Assembly: GCA_013151315.1 (NCBI GenBank)
Contig: JAADIN010000101.1
Coordinates: forward strand, 1-6,096
DNA from: Planctomycetota bacterium
Lineage (GTDB): Bacteria > Planctomycetota > Planctomycetia > Pirellulales > Lacipirellulaceae
DNA length: 6,096 bases
Direction: 5' to 3'
The notes below the pieces were generated by a model that had not been told where the DNA came from, searched no databases, and saw only the letters and a list, made by a program, of their open reading frames with translations. Each line of letters opens with the position of its first letter. Positions within the stretch are counted from its first letter, which is position 1. Below are positions 1-6,096 of the stretch, one piece after another. A program made the translations under genes and the position numbers.

Positions 1-226
1 TGACCCCTTCGCGTTCAGGAGTCGCTGGCTTGTTCTGAACGACAATTTTGCAAAGTCCAGGCAAGGTGAACGTCTGCGAACCCTTGCTGTCCAGTGCCTT
101 CGCGATTTCATCATTCAGGGCATCGAATACTGCGCTGACGTCTTTCTTCGCCAGACCGGTGCTCTCAGAAATGTTGTTGTAAATTTCGGTCTTTGTGGGT
201 GGCTTGTTCGTTGCTGCCTCAGCCAT
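1..226 (-). CDS. HU-family DNA-binding protein, 3' part cut by window edge
   Basis: HU proteins are small dimeric nucleoid proteins that bend and compact DNA in the cytoplasm. The reverse strand reads 75 codons from ATG at 226-224 and leaves the window still open. Residues 1-10 (MAEAATNKPP) form a short extension. The family's helical part follows, from TKTEIYNNISESTGLAKKDV (residues 11-30) to FDALNDEIAKAL. The beta sheet begins at FTLPGLCKIVV (about residues 53-63), at the position of the usual G-F-G-x-F segment. The DNA-binding beta arm and C-terminal helix lie beyond the left edge. The Leu-Pro-Gly-Leu-Cys-Lys core and the Pro-rich start resemble planctomycete HU proteins as I recall them, not the enterobacterial HupA/HupB type. 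The start is well supported by an AAGGAGG site 10 nt upstream. The gene is divergent from the propeller gene, 399 bp away start to start. A specialised paralogue rather than the main HU cannot be excluded. Confidence 0.93.
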   Translation of the reverse strand, partial: MAEAATNKPPTKTEIYNNISESTGLAKKDVSAVFDALNDEIAKALDSKGSQTFTLPGLCKIVVQNKPATPEREGV

Positions 227-236
227 TTTGGGGAAC

Positions 237-243
237 CCTCCTT
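237..243 (-). promoter_or_regulatory. Ribosome binding site of the HU gene
   Basis: The reverse strand reads AAGGAGG, a perfect anti-Shine-Dalgarno match, ending 10 nt before ATG 226. It fixes the HU start and predicts strong translation, as expected for an abundant nucleoid protein. Confidence 0.85.
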
Positions 244-314
244 AGTGTTTGTGGGTGGTCAGAGTTTTCGGGAATACCTAAAAACGTAGCATCCCGTGGA
301 TTGGATGTGCTGAT

Positions 315-343
315 TTTTTAAGACTGCTGGCGCTAAATTACAA
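315..343 (-). promoter_or_regulatory. Weak candidate promoter for the HU gene
   Basis: On the reverse strand, TTGTAA (343-338, 4/6 to the -35 consensus) and TAAAAA (320-315, 4/6 to the -10 consensus) are separated by 17 nt. This would give a leader of roughly 80 nt. An imperfect dyad (TGG-CG-CTAA at 329-336 facing TTAGCCA at 350-356) overlaps the -35 side. Such matches are common by chance, and planctomycete promoters are poorly defined, so this is only a placement guess. Confidence 0.18.
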
Positions 344-497
344 GGCGTATTAGCCAAAATACCCGCAAAAACGGGGTTTTCCTCTGAAAAAGAGCTGCGT
401 CGGGCGAAGATTTGCGAAGAACAGGGGTTTTGGCTGTTTAGGGAAGAGAGTGGAAGCACCCCCAGATGGGTGGTGTTTTTTGGGTAACTCCGTCACA

Positions 498-526
498 TTG
501 ATCTATTTTGACAGGTGCTGTAAACT
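498..526 (+). promoter_or_regulatory. Weak candidate promoter for the propeller gene
   Basis: TTGATC (498-503) and TAAACT (521-526) each match the sigma-70 consensus at 4/6 and are 17 nt apart. A perfect TTGACA lies at 508-513, but it has no acceptable -10 element at 16-18 nt. Transcription from here would leave a leader of about 90-100 nt before ATG 626. Confidence 0.22.
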
Positions 527-575
527 GAAGATGGCTAGTGAGTTACGCCGTGTGCGCTGTCCTGGGAGTGGGCGG

Positions 576-593
576 AAGTGGGCACTTGAGTGC
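576..593 (+). repeat. Overlapping short inverted repeats in the propeller-gene leader
   Basis: AAGTG (576-580) faces CACTT (583-587) across 2 nt. The overlapping GCACT (582-586) faces AGTGC (589-593) across 2 nt. The AGTGGGC motif also occurs twice as a direct repeat, at 567-573 and 577-583, a 10-bp step. The cluster ends 32 nt before the start codon, so it could be an operator or a leader hairpin, or it could be chance. Confidence 0.3.
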
Positions 594-608
594 TGCCTGG
601 GGAGAGAT

Positions 609-614
609 AAGGGA
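609..614 (+). promoter_or_regulatory. Likely ribosome binding site of the propeller gene
   Basis: AAGGGA lies 11 nt before ATG 626, a slightly long but usable spacing. An in-frame TAA at 608-610 overlaps it, so ATG 626 is the first possible ATG in that frame. Confidence 0.45.
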
Positions 615-625
615 CGGTCTATCGT

Positions 626-3600
626 ATGTCAGCACTGCTTGGGTACGCTCGATTGTCGCGACAAGTCGCGGCGCTTCTTTTTTGGTTTTTTGCGGGTTTG
701 CAATTCGGGCTCTGGCCATGCTGGGGGCAGATTGTTTTGCCTCTTGTGAGGGCTCCGGAAAAGGCGGAGCAGGGTTATAGCGGAGTTTTTCTTCCGTCGG
801 ATCGAACCCTCTCCCGCGGCGTGCAACAGGCTCGTGAGCGGATTTCTGAAGGAGAATACTCTCGAGCTATTCGTTTTCTTGATGAATTGCTTGATCCCGA
901 GAAGGAAGACTTCGTTTGTTGCGGTAGGCAGCAGTGGCGAGTTTGCCGGTTTGAAGGCAACCTCTCGGCAGATCCTTCGGGACTTGTCTGCGGAAGGCCG
1001 CCAAGCGTACGAGACGACCTTTGGTCCTGTCGCACGTCGCGAGTTGCGTAACGCGATTGAAGCGGGCGATTTCGACGCAGTGAGACGGGTGGCGCAGCGC
1101 TATTTCTACACTCCTGCGGGATACGAAGCTGTTTTGCTGCTTGCTGCGCAGGAAGCCGACATGGGACGACATTTTTCTGCGGCACTCGCTTATCAACAGT
1201 TGATCGATACTCCCGAGGCTGCCAAGCGGTTTGAGCCGCAGTTGTCGCTCATGGCGGCATTCAGTTGGCTAGCGATGGACGACCGAACCCGAGCACTCGA
1301 GTTGATCGAAGACCTGCGCAGTGCGGGGTATCGTCGTTTGCAGATTGCAGGAAAAGAGTTTCGTTTCGATTCTTTGGGGGAGAGGTCTTTGGGCGCTGGG
1401 CTGCTCGACTGGCTTCAAGAGACGGTTGGCACCCCTACGGTTCAGGCGATGATGCCCGAGGATCAATGGTTAACCTTCCGCGGAAACGCCGCGCGAAACG
1501 GACAGACGGGGGGGGGCTTGCCGCATATGCGGGTGCGTTGGCAGGCTCGATTGCTGTCGCATCATAAGTTGGAAACCTTGCACGAAGATATTGCAGCCGA
1601 GTTGATGCGTGGTCAGAAGTCGCTCCTTGTGGCGGCTGCTCCTCTTGCGGTGGGAAATCATATCATCACTCGGTCGGCCCACGGTTTGATTGCGATCGAC
1701 TTTCGGACGGGAAAACTTGTGTGGCAAGTCGAGCCGCAGCGTGTGCCGGAGTTCGAGAGACTCGTCAACGCAAGTGGTAGGGTTGCGAGCCACGAAGAAG
1801 GATCGCAAGCCGAGACCGCCAAGTTGTTCTCGACCCGGATTTGGGAGGATCACCTTTACAACAGTTTGAGCAGCGATGGCGAGCGAGTTTACGTGATTCG
1901 AGATCTGTCGTTGCCTGCGGCAAACGCCTACGACGCCTGGGCGATGCCCTTCATGAACGGGCGGCGTGCCCTCGATGGCAGTGTCGGGTCCAACCGTCTC
2001 TGTGCCTTCGATTTAGCTACGCAAGGCAAGCTTGTTTGGGAAATTGATGGGGCGACGGCGAAGGACGATTTCCAAGGAGCCTTTTTTCTTGGCTCGCCGC
2101 TTGCCGTGGGAAAATCGCTCTATTGTTTGGTGGAAATGAAAAGTGCCGTTTATCTTGCGGCGATCGATAGGGACACGGGCGAGCAATTGTGGCGTCAGCA
2201 ACTTGCGAACCTCGAGACAGGAATTTTGCTTGATTCCCGTCGGCGATTACAAGCCTCGATCCCCTCCTATGAAGGGGGAATCTTGGTTTGCCCGACCGGC
2301 GCAGGAGTGGTCGTCGGAGTGGATCTCGCAAAAAACGCGCTTGCTTGGGCTTACCGCTACCCAACCAACCGCAGGCCCATTCCCTCGTTTCGAGCAAGAA
2401 ACGATCCTCGTCTCTTGTCGAAGAACCAGTGGATCGACAGCGCCGCGACCCTCGCAAACGGGCATGTGTTGTTGACGCCTCCGGAGTCGGACTCTTTGCA
2501 CTGCCTCGACTTGGTGACGGGCAAGCTGCTGTGGAAACTGCCGCGGCGGGAATATCTTTTCGTTGCGGGCGTATGGCAAGACCGAGCTTTACTCGTGGGG
2601 AACAAGCACCTCACGGCAATTCGACTCGAAGATGGCGAGCCTGCTTGGCAGGAAGAGACGCAGAAAGGAACCTTGACGATTCCGGAGAACGGCGTGCCGA
2701 CAGGCCGTGGTTTTTTCAGCGAAGGACGGTATTATCTTCCGCTCTCCACGGCCGAGGTCGTGGCGATTGATATGCAGCAAGGTGTGATTGTAGATCGCGC
2801 GGTCGCGCGCGACGGACAGGTGTTGGGCAATTTGGTCTGTTACCACGGAGCCGTCCTTTCACAGAACGGTCAGTTTCTTGATCGATTCGACCAAATTGAT
2901 GTCTTGCGTAGCAAATCGGAAGAACTACTGGACGAAGATCCCAGCAACAATGAAGCTTTGCGTACCTTGGGTGAAATCGCTTACAACGAAGGAGATCTCT
3001 CGCAAGCGATCGAGTTGCTTCAGCAGGCCTATGATTCCTCGCCTGCGGATATGCAGACACGCGAAGTGCTTGCGGAATCGTTGATGATCGCGCTCGATGA
3101 AGATTTTGCCAGCTATCGCGATCGATTGCCGTTGCTCCGGGAGTTGCAAGAGGCCTCGGGCAGCGGGCTGCTCGCGTTGTTGCGGCTCGAGTCCCACGGA
3201 CTCCTGGAAGTCGAGGATCCGGTCGGCTCCTTCGAGGCATGTTTGCAGCTTTATGCCGAGAGTGCTGAGACCCACGAATTGCTAAGCATCGGGCGGCATC
3301 ATCGGGTGGATGTTTCCCGCTGGCTGCGGGCGCAGATCTCTGAGATTTGGGAGAAGGCGAGTGAGTCGGACCGAGAGCAGATATCGACTCGGTTGGAAGA
3401 ACTTGTCGATCAGCTTCCCGATCAACCTAGCGAGGGAGAACTCCGGCGGCTGGTCGATTGCATGAGTCCGTTTGAGGAGGTCGATACCGTCGCGATGCGA
3501 CTGGCGAAGGAATATGCTTCGGCAGGTCGACACTTGGAGGCCCAGCAGCTCTTTCTAGTTTTGGCCGATTCGACAAGCGAGGCGATTCGCGGAGAAGCGG

Positions 3601-5312
3601 TTGCCAACTGTTCGCTCGCCTTGCATCAATTGGGCTTGGCTCCGCTTGCTCGGCCATTCGACGAAGCGCTCCAGTCGACGTTGGCAAGTGTCGTCTGCCT
3701 GGAAGGAAAAACTGGGAAGGCGTGTCTTGCGGAGTGGGGTACGGGCAGCGTGGTAACTCGCCCAGCGTGGCCCTATGGCAAAGTGGAGGTGACAATCGCC
3801 TCAAGACAGAGGATCGGCACCTCGACGCCAAACCAGGGGGTCGCTCAGAATCGGATTTCTCCTCGATGGGGAATCCGCTTGGAACAGTGTGATGACGTGT
3901 TGGGGCGAGGCAGCCTCATGCTCTCGACCACCCAAGGGGAAGTGACTGCTTACGACAGCTTAGGAAACGCATTTTTTCGAGCGGCTCTAGCGACTCCCGA
4001 ACGGGGGCAAAGGCACGATCCCAGTCATCTCTACGCTGCTACCCGCGGGAATCTATTGGTCGTTTCCCTGGGACGTCAGCTCGTTGCCTACGACACGCTA
4101 AGTTTAGCTGGGTTAGGTTCGACCGAGCTACGTACTGCCGAGCCGCTCTGGCGGAAGGACGTGACAAGCACTCTCGACACGCGTTATTCCCAAGTCCGCG
4201 GAAGAAGCGGGCAGGATGACCGACCGGGAACCTTCCGCGCCTCACGATCGCAAAGAGACGGAAAATGGATTGGCGTTATCGGGCCGCTGACTCGCGATAG
4301 CTGTATTTATCAAGATCAGCGACGCTTGGTCTGTATCGACTCGCTTAGCGGAGAGGTGCGTTGGACGCGCGACGATGTTCCTCCAGGCTGCGATCTGTAC
4401 GGCGACGAGAATTATGTATTCGCCGTGCCCCGTTCGAGCAAAAACGGGATGATGTTCAGTACGGTGGATGGGCGTAGTTTGGGTCAAGTTTCGGTTCCCC
4501 GTTGGCAAGAGCAGCTCGCGACGATCGGACGTAACGTGATTCGCTGGCGCAAGCGGGCCGATGGTCGAAGCGAACTTTCCTCGTTTGATTCGTTTTCAGG
4601 AAAAACGCTTTGGCGGGAAGACTTTGGTCGGAATGCCCGAGTCGATGTTGCCATGTCTCGTTATGTGTCGGTGGTCGATCAGACGGGCCGTTGTGTCCTC
4701 ATCGACGCGGTCGACGGTCGCCTTCTGGTGGACCAAGATTTGCCACGAAAGCCCCAGGCAACGGCGGTTCATTTGCTGGTCGGCTCCGATCGGTTTGTCC
4801 TTGCCGTTCAACAAAAGAACTCGGCAAGACGTCGCGGCCTCAACCCGGTGGATTTTGCAATGATTGACGGGTTGGTTTATGTTTTTGACCGCAAGACGGG
4901 ATTGCCATCGTGGAAACGCCCTGCCGAAGTGCGCGACCAACCTTTGATGCTCTCTCAGCCGGTGGACGCCCCCGTGATCGCCTTTGTAGGGAACATGGCC
5001 CGGCGCAACAACCGAGGCAGCCAACAGCGAATTAGCATGTTGCTTCTGGAAAAGGCTTCGGGGCGACTCCTTTTTCGTGACGAGAATCTGTCGGCGTCAC
5101 GCAGCAATTATTGTTCGATGAAGGCGTCGGGGCCCGAGGGTCAACCCGAAGTGGTACTCGAAACTTCGAGCCAGACCATTCGTCTCGCATTTACTAACAA
5201 AAAACGGCCTCCTGAACCGCCAGCGCTTGCCGACGTAGAAACGAAAGAGAAGAAGGGGCAAAAGGGATTGCTTGGAATCGGCAAGAAACTTATTGGCGGT
5301 GCGGTGCCTTGA
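626..5312 (+). CDS. Secreted giant PQQ/BamB-like double beta-propeller protein with TPR-like helices; frameshifted near codon 97
   Basis: Corrected for one extra base, the gene encodes 1,561 residues. I start it at ATG 626. That frame gives a signal peptide (R9 and R12, hydrophobic 14-31, possible cleavage after G34), then a helical segment including GVFLPSDRTLSRGVQQARER and AIRFLDELLDPEKEDFV. Near 914-918 the homologous reading moves to the long frame (VAVGSSGEFAGLKA). Domains, in corrected numbering: TPR-like helices about 50-270; first propeller about 276-750, opened by QWLTFRGNAARN, with blade motifs such as IDFRTGKLVW (357-366) and CLDLVTGKLLW (626-636); TPR-like helices about 760-1050, clearest at NNEALRTLGEIAYNEGDLSQ; second propeller about 1080-1525, with LVCIDSLSGEVRW and SFDSFSGKTLW; and a Lys/Pro-rich tail of about 38 residues. 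The repeats follow the AxD-xxTG-xxxW PQQ/BamB pattern. Quinone-dehydrogenase catalytic residues are not evident, so a scaffold or binding role outside the cytoplasm is likelier than an enzyme. Read literally, ATG 626 gives only 141 residues (stop 1049-1051). The alternative GTG 834 start lacks the signal peptide and begins with 28 out-of-frame residues. Confidence 0.88.
914..918 (+). other. Frameshift site in the propeller gene (net +1 base)
   Basis: Codons from ATG 626 read ...K-E-D-F-V and end at GTT 914-916. Removing one T of the run at 915-917 joins them to GTT GCG GTA GGC (918 onward), giving DFV-VAVGSSGEFAGLKA. Upstream of this point only the 626 frame resembles the family; downstream only the 834 frame does. 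No stop codon or known shift-prone motif is adjacent, so programmed frameshifting is unlikely. The exact base is uncertain by several positions. Confidence 0.8.
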
Positions 5313-5335
5313 AAAACTTGGTTCAAGGGTTTTTT
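5307..5335 (+). terminator. Intrinsic terminator overlapping the propeller-gene stop codon
   Basis: CCTTGAA (5307-5313) pairs perfectly with TTCAAGG (5322-5328) across an 8-nt loop. One G and six T (5330-5335) follow. The TGA stop at 5310-5312 lies inside the left arm. The stem is short, so termination may be partial. If it works, the downstream gene needs its own promoter or depends on read-through. Confidence 0.6.
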
Positions 5336-5337
5336 GC

Positions 5338-5366
5338 CACGGATTGAACACGGATGAAACACGGAT
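5338..5366 (+). repeat. Three direct CACGGAT repeats at 11-bp period
   Basis: CACGGAT occurs at 5338-5344, 5349-5355 and 5360-5366. The spacers are TGAA and GAAA, so the unit is close to CACGGATKAAA repeated every 11 bp, about one helical turn. A T run at 5366-5371 follows. I recall similar CACGGAT-type tandem motifs scattered between genes in Planctomycetes and related phyla, but cannot check this here. The array lies between the terminator and the next gene, so it may be an intergenic dispersed element or a regulator-binding array. Confidence 0.75.
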
Positions 5367-5397
5367 TTTTTAAGAGAAATCGAAGTAAAATAGTTGA

Positions 5398-6096
5398 TTG
5401 GTAAATGATTTGAATTTCCTAACTTACGACAACTCGCGATTCTTCTGTGGCTACCGAAGTGCTTTGCTACGGGGTTGTCTTGCGATGGTGGTGATGAGTC
5501 TGTCGGCCGTTCCTACAAGGGCTTCTCTGGAATCCGACACGGAAAAAACCGTTTCTCAAGGGTTGCAGTGGCTTGCCTATCAGCAACACAAGGCAGGCCA
5601 CTGGACTGCCCAGGGAAGGTATCCGACGGCCATGACTTCGCTGGCCGGTCTGGCGTTTCTCTGCGAAGGTTCGACTACGACGCAAGGACGGTATGCCGAG
5701 AATATCCGTCGGGCGGTCGACTTTCTTACTCGGCGCAGCCGCAACAACGGCCTCATTGGCGACAAAGATGACGAGCGTTACACCTACGGGCACGGCTTTG
5801 CGATGCTGTTTTTGTCGCAAGTGTTGGGCGAAGAGGAAGACCTGGATCGTCGGCAGGAACTGACGGCCGTGCTCACCAAAGCACTGGCCGAGCACAGACC
5901 CGTGCCGGTGGCTGGGGCTATGTGAGCGCAAAAGACGGCAACGGATTTGATGAAGGCTCGACGACCATCACCCAGGTGCAAGGACTGCGAAGTTGCCGCA
6001 ATGCCGCGATCCCGGTTCCTAAGGAAATTATCGACAAAGCGATTGGCTACATCCACAAATGCACGCATACCGACGGCGGGGTGCAATACAGCTCGA
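5398..6096 (+). CDS. Secreted squalene-cyclase/prenyltransferase-repeat protein, 5' part; frameshifted near codon 165 and cut by window edge
   Basis: The protein is built of alpha-barrel repeats of the squalene-cyclase/prenyltransferase superfamily. In the first frame, residues 63-69 (QHKAGHW) match the QW motif Q-x3-G-x-W. PTAMTSLAGLAFLCEG and YGHGFAMLFLSQVLGE follow. That frame stops at TGA 5923-5925. The next repeat is intact one frame back: from GCA 5892 it reads AQTRAGGWGYVSAKDGNG, a second QW motif, and stays open to 6095 through QVQGLRSCRNAAI and DGGVQYSS. I therefore treat it as one gene with a net one-base loss; 233 residues are visible. No cyclase DxDD motif appears in this part, so catalysis is not supported. 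TTG 5398 directly follows an in-frame TGA (5395-5397) and has no good ribosome binding site. TTG 5464 is an attractive alternative, giving a compact signal peptide (LRGCLAMVVMSLSAVPTRA, cleaved before S43 of the long form). A -10-like TAAAAT sits at 5386-5391 without a convincing -35. The same-strand propeller gene ends 85 bp upstream. Confidence 0.85.
5885..5892 (+). other. Frameshift site in the squalene-cyclase-like gene (net -1 base)
   Basis: The 5398 frame is family-like through LTKAL (codons up to 5886) and then degenerates to RPVPVAGAM and stop. The family-like reading resumes at GCA 5892-5894 with AQTRAGGWG. Going from one frame to the other requires one added base, so the sequence has lost one base (or a number equal to one modulo three). 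The helix before the QW motif looks a residue or two short, so a 4- or 7-base loss is also possible. Confidence 0.78.

Larger units (their letters stand above)
244..625. other. Divergent intergenic region without a recognisable gene
   Basis: This is about 380 bp between the HU ribosome binding site and the start of the propeller gene. I found no convincing gene: short open frames here lack coding character or family resemblance. I saw no tRNA or riboswitch signature. It holds weak promoter-like hexamers on both strands, an imperfect A/T-flanked hairpin at 356-380 (CCCG 362-365 pairs with CGGG 372-375, flanked by AAAA and TTTT), and overlapping AGTG/CACT dyads at 576-593. The left part is AT-rich and the right part G-rich. 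Confidence 0.6.

Noticed and set aside
356..380. Bidirectional terminator between HU and the propeller gene
   Set aside because: The core stem is only 4 bp with a bulge, and it lies between divergent genes where no terminator is needed; listed only as an intergenic hairpin.
450..780. Plus-strand open frames of 80-99 codons in the leader region
   Set aside because: Compositions are Cys/Gly/Arg-rich and motif-free, and they overlap the signal-peptide coding frame. I read them as frame shadows.
834..920. GTG 834 as the start of the large protein
   Set aside because: It yields 28 residues of low family resemblance, no signal peptide and no good ribosome binding site, while the overlapping 626 frame has all the expected features.
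912..1051. Programmed +1 frameshifting in the propeller gene
   Set aside because: There is no slow or stop codon at the shift, no prfB-like CTT-TGA context and no internal Shine-Dalgarno stimulator; an indel is simpler.
1470..3240. Several reverse-strand open frames of 110-174 codons within the large gene
   Set aside because: They are Arg/Pro-rich shadows of a continuous, motif-bearing plus-strand frame.
1680..5190. PQQ-dependent dehydrogenase
   Set aside because: The blades fit the PQQ/BamB structural repeat, but the haem site and clear cofactor-binding Cys-Cys or catalytic Asp arrangement of quinoprotein dehydrogenases are not evident, and two propellers joined by TPR-like helices do not fit that family.
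1..6096. Mobile element, CRISPR, defence locus, tRNA or rRNA
   Set aside because: No transposase, integrase, spacer-repeat pattern, nuclease or RNA gene signature was found. The only tandem repeat is the short CACGGAT array.

Overview
The window most likely comes from a planctomycete (Pirellulales-like). The evidence is a lineage-typical HU protein with a Pro/Lys-containing N-terminal extension and the FTLPGLCKI core, a secreted protein of about 1,560 residues combining two PQQ/BamB-like beta-propellers with TPR-like helices, and a secreted squalene-cyclase/prenyltransferase-repeat protein. This assignment rests on recognising family-level sequence patterns, not on a database search.

Layout: positions 1-226 (minus strand) hold the first 75 codons of an HU-family DNA-binding protein that runs off the left edge. 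Positions 227-625 are a divergent intergenic region with a clear ribosome binding site for HU, weak promoter-like hexamers on both strands and several short dyads. Positions 626-5312 (plus strand) are the giant propeller/TPR gene. Its continuous 3' frame is open back to about position 834, but its true start with a signal peptide is ATG 626 in another frame, so a net one-base insertion near 914-918 splits it. A terminator-like hairpin overlaps its stop codon (5307-5335) and is followed by three CACGGAT repeats at an exact 11-bp period. Positions 5398-6096 (plus strand) hold the 5' part of the squalene-cyclase-like repeat gene. It is also frameshifted, by a net one-base loss near 5885-5892, and runs off the right edge.

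How they may work together: HU acts on the nucleoid and probably has no functional link to its divergent neighbours. The other two genes both encode apparently exported, repeat-built proteins in the same direction 85 bp apart, which suggests a shared cell-envelope role; no substrate can be read from the sequence. No mobile element, CRISPR array, tRNA, rRNA or defence system is visible. The observation that matters most is that both plus-strand genes carry a frameshift, so either the assembly has indel errors here or this locus is decaying. Automated gene calls at 834 (GTG) and a stop at 5925 would both be wrong for the ancestral genes.
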